Part shown: piece by piece, positions 8,544-16,325 of the stretch | Position numbering within the stretch: position 1 is the first letter of the stretch | Layout of the letters: each line of letters begins with the position of its first letter | Assembly: GCA_900539185.1 (NCBI GenBank) | Contig: UQBG01000009.1 | Coordinates: forward strand, 48,750 to 112,749 | Source of the DNA: an uncultured Clostridium sp. | Lineage (GTDB): Bacteria; Bacillota; Clostridia; Lachnospirales; Lachnospiraceae | DNA: 64,000 bases | Direction: 5' to 3' | Translations under genes and position numbers: made by a program | The notes under the pieces: model-generated | The model's input: only the letters and a program-made list of their open reading frames with translations | Database searches by the model: none | What the model was told of the DNA's origin: nothing

Positions 8544-9260
8544 CTATTCTTTTGATTTATCGGTTTCTTCCTGTCGTTTATCGGTTTCTTCCTGTCGTGC
8601 CTTATGCACATTATTGATTACGATCGTTTCCTGATTATAGATATGCTTTCGCATGACCATGCTGGCTCGTTCTTTATCTCCCGACAATATGGCTTCTGTG
8701 ATCTCATCATGCTCCTGTACCAGTACATCATGATAGTCAAAGTCCTTCACATATTCTACGCGGTAACGATATACCTGTTCCCGAAGATTATGTGTCATCA
8801 TGCTTAATCGTTGATTCTGTGCCGCTTCGATGATCACATCATGGAACTTCACATCACCCTCTACGATCGCAGGCACCTGCTTCGTTGCAATCGCTTCTCG
8901 AAACACCTGACAGGCCGCCTGTATCTTTGCTTTTCCCTCTTCGGTGATTCTCTGACAGGCCAACTCAACCGCCAGTTCCTCTAAGGCACACCGCACTTCC
9001 AGTGCATCTCGCAGATCCTTCTCTGTAATACGTGCCACCTCGGCTCCGCGCCGCGGAATCATGACCACCAGACCTTCCAGCTCCAGCATCCGAATCGCCT
9101 CCCGAACCGGTGTCCGACTAACACCCAGTCGCTTCGCCAACGGGATCTCCATCAGTCGTTCCCCCGGCGGAATCGCACCTGTTATAATCGCCTGCCGCAG
9201 AGAGCGGAATACCACATCACGCAGCGGAAGATATTCATTTACATCCAGCTTTAGTTCCAT
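8544..9260 (-). CDS. GntR-family transcriptional regulator (FadR/FCD type)
   Basis: A 238-residue regulator. Residues 10-75 form the GntR winged helix (GERLMEIPLAKRLGVSRTPVREAIRMLELEGLV), and residues 95-220 the all-helical FCD ligand domain (VEGDVKFHDVIIEAAQN, with Asp/His metal-ligand positions, and a late EHDEITEAILSGD). Ligand unknown. The gene starts inside the end of ispE (10-base overlap), so regulator and MEP-pathway kinase are translationally linked; whether it controls ispE is not shown. The last residues carry a tandem RQEETDK repeat encoded by a perfect 21-base duplication. Confidence 0.9.
   Translation of the reverse strand: MELKLDVNEYLPLRDVVFRSLRQAIITGAIPPGERLMEIPLAKRLGVSRTPVREAIRMLELEGLVVMIPRRGAEVARITEKDLRDALEVRCALEELAVELACQRITEEGKAKIQAACQVFREAIATKQVPAIVEGDVKFHDVIIEAAQNQRLSMMTHNLREQVYRYRVEYVKDFDYHDVLVQEHDEITEAILSGDKERASMVMRKHIYNQETIVINNVHKARQEETDKRQEETDKSKE
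8557..8598. repeat. 21-base perfect tandem repeat inside the GntR gene
   Basis: Two adjacent copies of a 21-base unit (8557-8577 and 8578-8598, core CGGTTTCTTCCTGTCG) add a second seven-residue RQEETDK block to the hydrophilic C-terminal tail. The repeat is in frame and its copy number could vary by slippage. Confidence 0.85.
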
Positions 9261-10132
9261 GTTATCGGCCTCGTAATATAGATCTGCTTTGACAACTCTG
9301 CCTCTTCGATTGCACGTCCTGCTTCTGCTGCCTGCGCTTCCTCTGTAAAGATACCAAATACCGTAGGCCCGCTTCCGCTCATGAGCGCCTGCACGGCTCC
9401 GTGCTCCAGCATCTGATCCTTGATTGTCTCGATCACAGGGTATGCCGGAACCGTAACGGTTTCCAGTACATTTCCCATCCGTTCAGTGATCCCCGCCAGA
9501 TCCTGCTGCTTAATCGAATCTACCATTCCATCAATATCCGGATGCTCCGACAGTTCTGCTGCCTTCAGATGTCCATAGACAAATGCTGTAGACACATCGA
9601 TCGGCGGTTTTGCTATCAGGATCCGACAGTCCGGCATCGCCGGAAGCGGCGTCAGTTTCTCTCCGATGCCTTCCGACAGTGCCGTACCACCCATGATACA
9701 GTATGGGATATCGGCTCCCAGCTTCACACCTCTTTCACACAGTTCCTGCTCGGACAGCCCCAGTGCATATAACCGGTTCATGCCCTTCAGTGCCGCTGCC
9801 GCATCCGTACTTCCGCCAGCCATCCCGGCCGCTACCGGGATCCGCTTTGTCAGCACAGCCTCTACACCACCCGGCAGCTGATACTCCTCCTGCAAAAGCC
9901 GGATCGCACGGCAAACCAGATTCGTATCATCCAGCGGAACAGATGGAATCTCCCGATCATCCTGACTGCGCAGCCGGATTCCCGGCTGCTCGACCTTCCT
10001 CAACTCCAGCGTATCCGCCAGAGAAATATTCTGCATAATCATCTTTACCTCATGGTAGCCGTCCTCCCGCTTCCGCAGTACATCCAGTCCCAGATTAATC
10101 TTCGCATATGCCTGTAATGAAATCCTATCCAT
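9251..10132 (-). CDS. ispE: 4-diphosphocytidyl-2-C-methyl-D-erythritol kinase
   Basis: A 293-residue GHMP kinase that phosphorylates the 2-hydroxyl of CDP-methylerythritol in the non-mevalonate isoprenoid pathway. Seen: the N-terminal AYAKINLGLDV with K11, the ATP-binding glycine-rich loop PVAAGMAGGSTDAAAAL at 99-115, and the C-terminal GSGPTVFGIF block at about 257-266. Length is standard. It sits 13 bases downstream of metK and overlaps the GntR gene, so metK-ispE-gntR may be read together from the riboswitch-controlled promoter. Confidence 0.97.
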   Translation of the reverse strand: MDRISLQAYAKINLGLDVLRKREDGYHEVKMIMQNISLADTLELRKVEQPGIRLRSQDDREIPSVPLDDTNLVCRAIRLLQEEYQLPGGVEAVLTKRIPVAAGMAGGSTDAAAALKGMNRLYALGLSEQELCERGVKLGADIPYCIMGGTALSEGIGEKLTPLPAMPDCRILIAKPPIDVSTAFVYGHLKAAELSEHPDIDGMVDSIKQQDLAGITERMGNVLETVTVPAYPVIETIKDQMLEHGAVQALMSGSGPTVFGIFTEEAQAAEAGRAIEEAELSKQIYITRPITWN

Positions 10133-10145
10133 GACGATCGCCTTC

Positions 10146-11333
10146 CTACATATACTTCTTTAATACATCCGCCTTATCCGTCTTCTCCCATGGCAGATCC
10201 AGATCGGTTCTTCCGAAATGACCATAGGCTGCTGTCTGCTTATAGATCGGTCTGCGCAGATCCAACATCTTGATGATCCCGGCCGGACGCAGATCGAAGT
10301 TCTCACGAATAATCTCTACCAGCTTCTCATCGGAAACCTTGCCGGTACCAAAGGTATCAACCATAACCGATGTCGGGCTGGCTACACCGATCGCATACGA
10401 TAACTGGATCTCACACTTCTCTGCCAGGCCTGCTGCCACGATATTCTTTGCCACATAACGAGCCGCATATGCAGCAGAACGGTCAACCTTTGTACAGTCC
10501 TTACCGGAGAATGCTCCACCACCATGTCTGCCATATCCGCCATAGGTATCTACGATGATCTTTCTACCGGTCAGACCGCTATCTCCGTGTGGTCCACCGA
10601 TTACAAATCTGCCGGTTGGATTTACAAAGAACTTCGTTTCTGCATCTACCATATGCTGTGGCAGAACCTCATCGAATACATACTTCTTAATATCCTCATG
10701 AATCTGTTCCTGTGTCACCTTCTCGTCATGCTGGGTAGAAAGTACCACTGCATCCAGACGGAACGGCTTTCCGTTTTCATCATATTCCACGGTTACCTGT
10801 GTTTTTCCATCCGGTCTTAAATATGGTAATGTACCATTCTTACGCACCTCTGTCAGCTTGAGTGCCAGCTTATGTGCCAGCGAAATCGGATATGGCATCA
10901 GCTCTTCCGTCTCATTTACCGCATATCCAAACATCATACCCTGATCTCCGGCACCGATGGCCTCGATCTGCTCATCTGACATATCTGCCTCTCTGGCTTC
11001 CAGTGCCTTATTTACGCCCATTGCGATATCGCCGGACTGTTCATCCAGTGCTACGATGACACCGCAGGTATCAGCATCAAAGCCATACTTTGCACGATCA
11101 TAACCGATCTCGCGGATCGTATCGCGCACTGTCTTCTGGATATCCACATATCCCTTTGTTGTGATCTCACCCATGACCAGAACCAGACCTGTGGTTACAC
11201 TGGTTTCACAGGCTACCCGGCTCATAGGATCCTGCTTTAACAGCTCGTCTAAGATGGCATCGGAGATCTGATCACAGATCTTATCCGGATGTCCTTCGGT
11301 TACGGATTCTGATGTAAATAGTCGCTTTTCCAT
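10146..11333 (-). CDS. metK: S-adenosylmethionine synthetase
   Basis: Makes SAM from methionine and ATP. The start is placed at MEKRLFTSESVTEGHPDKIC because GGAGG lies five bases before this ATG; the frame runs four codons further upstream with no such site. Diagnostic blocks: GHPDKICDQISDAILD (N-terminal), GAGDQGMMFGYA (ATP-binding hexapeptide region), and GGAFSGKDCTKVDRSAAY (P-loop-like nonapeptide). About 395 residues, normal length. A SAM-I riboswitch and terminator lie directly upstream, so expression should fall when SAM is plentiful. Confidence 0.98.
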   Translation of the reverse strand: MEKRLFTSESVTEGHPDKICDQISDAILDELLKQDPMSRVACETSVTTGLVLVMGEITTKGYVDIQKTVRDTIREIGYDRAKYGFDADTCGVIVALDEQSGDIAMGVNKALEAREADMSDEQIEAIGAGDQGMMFGYAVNETEELMPYPISLAHKLALKLTEVRKNGTLPYLRPDGKTQVTVEYDENGKPFRLDAVVLSTQHDEKVTQEQIHEDIKKYVFDEVLPQHMVDAETKFFVNPTGRFVIGGPHGDSGLTGRKIIVDTYGGYGRHGGGAFSGKDCTKVDRSAAYAARYVAKNIVAAGLAEKCEIQLSYAIGVASPTSVMVDTFGTGKVSDEKLVEIIRENFDLRPAGIIKMLDLRRPIYKQTAAYGHFGRTDLDLPWEKTDKADVLKKYM

Positions 11334-11390
11334 GTCTACCTCCATTTGCTTATCATTTTGTATACTTCACTTAATCTGCAATTATTATGA

Positions 11391-11419
11391 CAAAAATAAA
11401 AGTCCGAATAATCGGACTT
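11391..11419 (-). terminator. intrinsic terminator of the metK leader
   Basis: On the minus strand AAGTCCGA, a four-base loop and TCGGACTT (arms at 11400-11407 and 11412-11419) are followed by TTATTTTTG. It lies between the SAM aptamer and the metK start, the expected expression platform of a SAM-I riboswitch acting by transcription termination. Confidence 0.88.
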
Positions 11420-11432
11420 GAGTTCTTATCAA

Positions 11433-11580
11433 ATCCTCTTATTGCTCGATTCATCTTCAAGATGTGTAAAACAGCCTGTCAAATACTGTTCTACAGACTC
11501 GCTCAGGTTGGCACCTTCCATACAGGGGTTGCCACGGCTTCACAGGCCCTTCTGCCTCCACCGTTCTGAATAAGAGAAGT
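11433..11580 (-). ncRNA. SAM-I (S-box) riboswitch controlling metK
   Basis: Read on the minus strand the element begins with CTCTTATTCAGA and GGTGGAGGCA, then GGGCCTGTGAAGCC, GTGGCAACC and AAGGTGCCAA, in the order of the S-box consensus. The P1 helix closes between TTCTCTTAT near 11570-11579 and ATAAGAGGA near 11435-11443. It is followed by a strong terminator and then metK. Known S-box elements bind SAM and stabilise the anti-antiterminator, so high SAM shuts off transcription. Confidence 0.95.
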
Positions 11581-11650
11581 ATCTTTCTATTGTTACACGT
11601 TCACCTTACTACAATTCTTATAGTTCGTCAACTGTCGTTTTCCGATAATC

Positions 11651-11679
11651 TTGATAAATCCACTCATTTATGATACGAT
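11651..11679 (+). promoter_or_regulatory. sigma-A type promoter for the HD-GYP gene
   Basis: TTGATA (11651-11656), a 17-base spacer and TACGAT (11674-11679). Its position excludes the longer upstream reading frame as the start of the next gene, since that would begin inside the -35 box. Confidence 0.5.
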
Positions 11680-11728
11680 AAAAGACAATAAAGGGACTAT
11701 AGAGGCTATGGCAGGAGGGGACTTATCT

Positions 11729-12829
11729 GTGATCAGTAAACGAATTGCACTTCCCAACTTAAAACCGGGTATGCAGGTGGCAGATGATGTCTATAATCAG
11801 GACTTTCAGCTTATCCTGCCAAAGGGTGTTGTCCTTACCGAACATTCGATTGACCGCCTGACCTATTACGCGATCCGACAGATTCCGATCTTTGTGGAAG
11901 AACCGACGGCACCGGAAGCAGCTCCTACACAGGCGTCTGCATCTCAGCCTTCTCAAACTCATGCGCAGCGGGTACGGGAAAGTGCCGCATTCTATCAGTA
12001 CAGCAACGCTTTCTGCGAAGCAAAGGATCAGTTTCAATACACCTTAACCGACATCGCCGAACGGGATTCTCAGGTCGATGTTGATCAGCTATTCCAGACT
12101 ACCACAGACATTCTACAGCATACCAGCAGCTCCTATCAGGTCTTTGATATGCTCCATAATATGCGCCATTTTGATGACTCTACCTATGCGCACTCCCTAA
12201 ACGTATCCATCATCAGCAACATCATGGGAAAGTGGCTTCATCTGCCGGATGCTGAGATCAAGATCCTCACGGTTGCAGGTCTCATGCACGATATCGGAAA
12301 GCTTCTGGTTCCTCCTGAGCTGATCACCAAACCGGGAAAGTTGACGCCGGAGGAATATACCATCGTAAAACAGCATACCAGGCTGGGCTATGATCTTCTG
12401 TCGAAGCAGGATCTGGATCCCCGGATTGCACAGGTTGCTCTGTGTCATCATGAAAAATATGATGGCAGCGGATATCCGATCGGACTATCCGGGACTCGTA
12501 TCCCTTCCTTTGCCAGAATCATCTGCATTGTGGACATCTACGAAGCTATGACCGCCGAACGCGTATATCGCAAGGGTATCTGTCCGTTTGAGGTCATCCG
12601 CCAGTTTGAGGCAGAGGGTTTCCGGAAGTATGATGTAGAATACATATTAACCTTCTTAAAGGGGATCGTTCAGACCTATCTGCATGAAACCGTTCTGCTC
12701 AATAACGGCGAACAGGGCGAGATCGTTATGATAAACGAACGCACCCTGTCTCGTCCGATGCTACATACACACACCGGTTTTATTGATTTGGCAAAAGAAC
12801 CGGAGCTCCATATAATACAGATTCTATAG
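11729..12829 (+). CDS. HD-GYP domain phosphodiesterase
   Basis: A 366-residue protein with an N-terminal DUF3391-like domain (PNLKPGMQVADDVYNQ and LPKGVVLTEHSIDRL), a linker with Ala/Ser/Gln-rich sequence, and an HD-GYP domain. Metal-site motifs are intact: LMHDIGK at about 184-190, HTRLGYD, HHEKYDGSGYP at about 238-248 with the GYP triad. HD-GYP proteins hydrolyse cyclic di-GMP or related dinucleotides. I choose the GTG at 11729 because AGGAGGGG lies eight bases upstream; the frame continues further but runs into the promoter. It is transcribed away from metK and faces mazF. Confidence 0.9.
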   Translation: MISKRIALPNLKPGMQVADDVYNQDFQLILPKGVVLTEHSIDRLTYYAIRQIPIFVEEPTAPEAAPTQASASQPSQTHAQRVRESAAFYQYSNAFCEAKDQFQYTLTDIAERDSQVDVDQLFQTTTDILQHTSSSYQVFDMLHNMRHFDDSTYAHSLNVSIISNIMGKWLHLPDAEIKILTVAGLMHDIGKLLVPPELITKPGKLTPEEYTIVKQHTRLGYDLLSKQDLDPRIAQVALCHHEKYDGSGYPIGLSGTRIPSFARIICIVDIYEAMTAERVYRKGICPFEVIRQFEAEGFRKYDVEYILTFLKGIVQTYLHETVLLNNGEQGEIVMINERTLSRPMLHTHTGFIDLAKEPELHIIQIL

Positions 12830-12831
12830 TA

Positions 12832-12858
12832 TATCCTCCTAACCTCCGACCTTGATCG
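12832..12858. repeat. 27-base near-repeat flanking mazEF (left copy)
   Basis: TATCCTCCTAACCTCCGACC... matches 13497-13523 with two differences. On the minus strand both encode a KVGG-x-ED stretch, the tail of a carbohydrate-binding protein; this left copy is interrupted by a stop. The mazEF genes and their promoter lie exactly between the two copies. Confidence 0.7.
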
Positions 12859-12879
12859 TCTTGATTGTAAGTTCCGCCC

Positions 12880-13188
12880 TCAGATATATTCAAAAATACC
12901 CTGTATCGCATCGGATACATTCATCATTTCAGGAATCGGTAACCGATCGATTTTCTTATACCCACGATATGCCAGATCCAGCAATGCCAGTTTTTCACAC
13001 TGAATCAACCCCTTGACATTCACCGTAGACATCGGTATATGAAGTGGCCCTGCCGTCGCCTGATCCATGATAGGGCAGCCTATTATTTCACCACTGGTAT
13101 TAAAAAAATCTTTGCTCACAACTAATACCGGATGCTTGATTTTCTCTATCTTTAAGATATCTCCCTGATGTACGATCTCCATCACCAT
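12880..13188 (-). CDS. type II toxin, MazF/PemK family endoribonuclease
   Basis: A 102-residue protein with the MazF/PemK fold pattern: HQGDILKIEKIKHPVLVVSKD at the start, then GCPIMDQ and GPLHIPM with the strands of the small barrel, and CEKLALLDLAYRG carrying the conserved late Leu-Asp region. Family members cleave single-stranded RNA at short sequences. The loop that in MazF contains the catalytic Arg is not clear to me, so activity is unproven. The start overlaps the antitoxin gene by seven bases, the usual coupled antitoxin-toxin order. Confidence 0.85.
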   Translation of the reverse strand: MVMEIVHQGDILKIEKIKHPVLVVSKDFFNTSGEIIGCPIMDQATAGPLHIPMSTVNVKGLIQCEKLALLDLAYRGYKKIDRLPIPEMMNVSDAIQGIFEYI

Positions 13189-13424
13189 ACCTCTCTTCCA
13201 ACCGGTTCACCCCAGTCATATTCACCATCGAGCCTTAGATCTCCGCCATACTCCGCAGCCCGCTCCTCCAGTGTTTTATGCCGAAATGGTTTTACTAAGG
13301 TAATCACACCATTTGATACGGTAACATCCAGTACTTCATTTAATGCAACTCCGGCACTTTTCAATATCTCCTTTGACAGCCGAACCCCCTGACTATTTCC
13401 CCATTCCTTCACTTGTGTCTGCAT
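13182..13424 (-). CDS. type II antitoxin, MazE/AbrB family
   Basis: An 80-residue antitoxin. Residues 1-48 form the swapped-hairpin DNA-binding domain (VKEWGNSQGVRLSKEILKSAG and DVTVSNGVITLVKP), the diagnostic W-G-N-S-x-G-V-R-L motif of MazE. The acidic C-terminal tail (LDGEYDWGEPVG) is the likely toxin-binding part. A good AGGAGGGTACCT site precedes the ATG. It is the first gene of the pair and sits directly under a promoter overlapped by a palindromic operator, so MazE or MazEF probably represses its own transcription. Confidence 0.92.
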   Translation of the reverse strand: MQTQVKEWGNSQGVRLSKEILKSAGVALNEVLDVTVSNGVITLVKPFRHKTLEERAAEYGGDLRLDGEYDWGEPVGREVW

Positions 13425-13446
13425 AGGTACCCTCCTTTTTGATTTT

Positions 13447-13485
13447 GTATATACATAGTATATACCATTCGTGGGGATTTATCAA
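13447..13485 (-). promoter_or_regulatory. mazEF promoter with overlapping palindromic operator
   Basis: On the minus strand TTGATA (13480-13485), a 17-base spacer and TATACT (13457-13462). The -10 box lies inside GTATATAC-ATA-GTATATAC (13447-13465), two copies of an eight-base palindrome. Autorepression by the AbrB-fold antitoxin is the expected use. Confidence 0.7.
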
Positions 13486-13488
13486 TTT

Positions 13489-14039
13489 TTAAATCGTATC
13501 CTCCTGACCTCCGACCTTGATTGTATAGGTTCCATCCTCTTTGATCTCCGGTGCGGAAATCACGATACTGTTGAATTCCTTTGGTACCGTCCAGGAAAGG
13601 ATCTCCGAACCGTCTGCATCATAGATGGCAACCTTGGTATCTGCATCCTGCAGTTCTGACGTATGATATATCCGGCTATACTGTTCGGACGCACTGTCAA
13701 AACCTGCCTCCATTCCCTGATACCCGGCACCTTGATCTCCATCAGATGCTCTCCCGGCTGTAACAACGATGTTCCATAGTTTCCCGCCTGTAGTGCTACG
13801 GCATCCGTCCGCCACAGAATATCCCGGTCAAAGGTCACCCGCAGCCCGGTTGATACTCCCCGTTCACAAAGTGCGATCCGATGATACCCCAGATACATAA
13901 CCGGCTTCAATGTCCGGTAATACTGCAGAACCCAGTTAATCTCTCTCAGGATCTGCGTCTCCTCTGCCACGCTTCGTCCTCCTCTCGATACCGCCGATTG
14001 CTCAGCTTTGATTATCCTGACTTTACATGATTTTTCCAT
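13489..14039 (-). pseudogene. remnant joining a VTC-domain polyphosphate polymerase to a carbohydrate-binding protein
   Basis: Two out-of-frame pieces lie end to end. From 14039 to about 13722 the frame encodes the C-terminal half of a VTC-type (CYTH superfamily) domain: QILREINWVLQYY, YLGYHRIALCE, RVTFDRDILWR and HLMEIKVPG; the N-terminal half is absent. From about 13720 to 13489, in another frame, SASEQYSRIYHTSE...GSEILSW...NSIVISAPEI...GTYTIKVGG matches the end of secreted carbohydrate-binding-domain proteins. In many Firmicutes the VTC gene, a DUF4956 membrane gene and such a binding protein are neighbours, so a deletion probably fused the two ends. No ribosome site supports an intact gene. 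Confidence 0.7.
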
Positions 14040-14069
14040 TCATTCTGTGAACACAGTTTGAAAAAAGTA

Positions 14070-14117
14070 TGAAAAAAACAGGCAGATGTATCTATTCCAT
14101 ACATCTGCCTGTTTCAT
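14070..14117 (-). terminator. Rho-independent terminator
   Basis: Arms AAACAGGCAGATGTAT and ATACATCTGCCTGTTT around a seven-base loop (14077-14114) form a 16-base perfect stem, followed on the minus strand by a run of T. It ends the transcript of the two genes at 14147-15220. Confidence 0.9.
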
Positions 14118-14146
14118 ACATGCTTCTATTCTAATCGGATCAGAAA

Positions 14147-14617
14147 TTACTTTACCTGCTGGGAAAGCTTTGCGAGCAACGAATCCCGGTCTGCCTTTGA
14201 CAACTGTGTGCCATCCATATATGCAACCAGATCATAACCACCCTTGCTATCCAAGGTAAATACAAGCTGGAGTTCTGCGTCATCATATACACCCGAATCG
14301 TCATTCTCTCCCAATGTCAGGCTGACGCCATCGCCATTTGCTGTAATGATCTTCTGATAAGCTCCGGTTGCGGATACATTTGTCTCATAGGTCCAGTACT
14401 CATGCGATACACCGGTACTTATGATATCCTCATAGGTAACGGAATCCTGTCCCAGTACGATCGTATTCTGAACAACCTCGATCTCTGCATAGGTTTCCTT
14501 GTCAAACATCTTCATCCACTGATACTGAATCACATTCTTTGGCCCCGCAGGCAACAGAAAGTATACGCCTACCAGCAATAATACTGCAACTACAATTCCT
14601 ATAATTACCTTCTTCAT
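14147..14617 (-). CDS. membrane-anchored protein of unknown function
   Basis: A 156-residue protein with an N-terminal hydrophobic helix (VIIGIVVAVLLLVGVYFLLPAG cut at about residue 25) and no lipobox cysteine, so an anchored extracytoplasmic protein. The outside part (about 125 residues) is acidic and beta-rich, with TYAEIEVVQNTIVLGQDSV and ELQLVFTLDSKGGYDLVAYM. AGGAGG precedes the ATG. It follows the HD-domain gene by 12 bases and is terminated immediately after. No family recognised. Confidence 0.8.
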   Translation of the reverse strand: MKKVIIGIVVAVLLLVGVYFLLPAGPKNVIQYQWMKMFDKETYAEIEVVQNTIVLGQDSVTYEDIISTGVSHEYWTYETNVSATGAYQKIITANGDGVSLTLGENDDSGVYDDAELQLVFTLDSKGGYDLVAYMDGTQLSKADRDSLLAKLSQQVK

Positions 14618-14629
14618 ACTTCATTCCTC

Positions 14630-15220
14630 CTAAAATAATTCTCGTTCCAACTCACTCAAAAATTCTTCGATACACTTCATCCGCTTGGTATATTCGATTC
14701 TTCCTGCCGTTGTCTTACACCTCCGTATTTTCGGTTGGTTGATCCGATAATAATTCTTGATCCGGTAATATGCCTTCTTATAACTGGCCGCATCTTCACC
14801 GGCAGTAGCCATGCAGTCCCATAATATACTCATGGCTCCGACCTCATCCAACAGGTCTGCATCCATAACGATCCGGCACTCCAGAGACAGATCTTCCTCT
14901 GTATCTTTATCATTATGACGCATAATGATATCTCCGATCCGTCCGATCTTCGCCTCGTCATACCCCTGTTCTACCAGATACTCTACTGCAATCTCTGCAC
15001 TGACCTCTGCATGTGGGCGGTTTTCCTCCCACCCGATATCATGCATCAGAGCTGCCAGTGCAATGATCTCCAGATCACCGCCCTCTTTCGCCTGAAGCTT
15101 GATCGCCCAGCGGTATACTCGCATAATATGCTCAAACCGGCTGCGAAACGGATAGTTATCCGGTCTGCCGTTCTGTGCAGTCATTTCCTTTACATATTCT
15201 ATAACCCTTGTGTAATCCAT
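14630..15220 (-). CDS. HD-domain phosphohydrolase
   Basis: A 196-residue single-domain HD protein. Metal ligands are visible: FEHIMRVYRWA (first His), ALMHDIGWEE (HD pair), HAEVSAEIAVEYL, IIMRHNDKD and CRIVMDADLLDEVG (last Asp), the order of the HDIG/YedJ-like group. These enzymes hydrolyse nucleotides or phosphoesters; the substrate is unknown here. Ends with a basic tail. SD AGAGGTGTAAGAACA precedes the ATG. It is the first gene of the pair with the small membrane protein. Confidence 0.88.
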   Translation of the reverse strand: MDYTRVIEYVKEMTAQNGRPDNYPFRSRFEHIMRVYRWAIKLQAKEGGDLEIIALAALMHDIGWEENRPHAEVSAEIAVEYLVEQGYDEAKIGRIGDIIMRHNDKDTEEDLSLECRIVMDADLLDEVGAMSILWDCMATAGEDAASYKKAYYRIKNYYRINQPKIRRCKTTAGRIEYTKRMKCIEEFLSELERELF

Positions 15221-15333
15221 TGTTCTTACACCTCTTAAATACCTGTCTCTAACCTACATATTCTGACAAAATTATCCTATTATTTATGGTACCATTTTTC
15301 ACATAAAAATGCTATCTTTTTTTCACTTATATA

Positions 15334-15369
15334 TGTAAAAACAACCGGACCTTTACGATTATCCGGTTG
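15334..15369 (-). terminator. terminator of the SRP RNA gene
   Basis: Arms CAACCGGA (15342-15349) and TCCGGTTG (15362-15369) followed on the minus strand by TTTTTACAT, 25 bases after the RNA 3' end. Confidence 0.85.
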
Positions 15370-15394
15370 CTATATAAATTCCTATATTATATTA

Positions 15395-15664
15395 AATCTG
15401 TGCAGACTGCGTTGTGAGGTTTCTCATAATCGTTACCCTGACAGTTAACTCAGCCCAGGCACCCTCGCGGCACATAGATCTTCCCTCTTAGTGCTGCTCC
15501 GTTCCCGACCTGACACGGTTCGTGGGCATCTATTGCGCAAGACCCAGACTTCAACGCCACTTATCAGGGGCAGCCTTATGAAAAAGCGACCCGAAGCAGT
15601 CCATGGCCCCTGCTATAGCGGATTGCAGGTACAGGGCACCGCTAACTCCCCGGTTGCACAGAAG
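15395..15664 (-). ncRNA. ffs: signal recognition particle RNA, large (Alu-containing) type
   Basis: Read on the minus strand the transcript shows the Alu-domain start GGGGAGTTAGCGGTGCCCTG, then CCTGCAATCCGCTATAGCAG, and the S-domain hairpin with GTGTCAGGTCGGGAACGGAGCAGCACTAAG, whose tetraloop and asymmetric bulge are the Ffh binding site. GGTGCCTGGGCTGAG... follows as the return strand. The two ends pair (TCTGTGCA with TGCACAGA at 15655-15662 and 15397-15404). About 270 bases, as in Bacillus scRNA. With Ffh and FtsY it targets nascent membrane and secreted proteins. Confidence 0.95.
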
Positions 15665-15742
15665 CTTGATAACTCCGTTGGTTCTATTCTCTAATATCTC
15701 TCATATCAGACTGTTACAGTATAGCGAAAACTTTCCGGTCTG

Positions 15743-16258
15743 TCAATGGGCGGAATCCGACTGCACATCCGGTTGTTCTGCCGGTTGCTTCGCGGTCTGC
15801 TTTTTCCGTTCCCGTAAGTCCCGGAAGAAGTCCGACAGTAGTTTGGAGCATTCCTCCTCCCGCACTCCGCGGAGAACCTCCGCCTGATGATTAAACTCCT
15901 TCATTTGCAGCAGATTCAGAATAGATCCGCCGCATCCGGCTTTCGGATTCATACAGCCGATCACCACACGCGGAATCCGTGCCTGTATGATTGCCCCCGC
16001 ACACATCTGGCAGGGCTCCAGTGTCACATACATCGTGCAATCCTCCAGCCGCCAGTCTCCCAGCACCTTCGATGCTTTTGCGATCGCATCCAGCTCCGCA
16101 TGCGCCAGCGTTGTCTTCTTCTTATTCCGTTTATTATATCCGCGAGCTATGATCCTGCCCTCATATACGATGATACAGCCAATCGGTACGTCGTCACTCT
16201 TTTGTGCCTTCTTTGCCTGTGTGATCGCATAGCCCATATACCGCTCTTCTTCCGTCAT
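15743..16258 (-). CDS. tadA: tRNA-specific adenosine deaminase
   Basis: Converts adenosine-34 of tRNA-Arg(ACG) to inosine. The zinc and proton-shuttle motif HAE is at 53-55 and the PCxxC zinc motif at 82-86 (EPCQMCAGAI). The frame runs 26 codons upstream, but those residues are hydrophobic and unlike the family; MTEEERYMGYAITQAKKA is the usual start, with AGAAAGG about 11 bases before. The C-terminal tail after about 150 is Gln/Pro/Ser-rich and not conserved. It lies upstream of the SRP RNA on the same strand, a common pairing in Firmicutes. Confidence 0.95.
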   Translation of the reverse strand: MTEEERYMGYAITQAKKAQKSDDVPIGCIIVYEGRIIARGYNKRNKKKTTLAHAELDAIAKASKVLGDWRLEDCTMYVTLEPCQMCAGAIIQARIPRVVIGCMNPKAGCGGSILNLLQMKEFNHQAEVLRGVREEECSKLLSDFFRDLRERKKQTAKQPAEQPDVQSDSAH

Positions 16259-16325
16259 TTGGTTGCGAACCTTTCTAATGTGATGTATTATTATCATAGT
16301 ATATATGAAAAAAGGAACGATAGCA

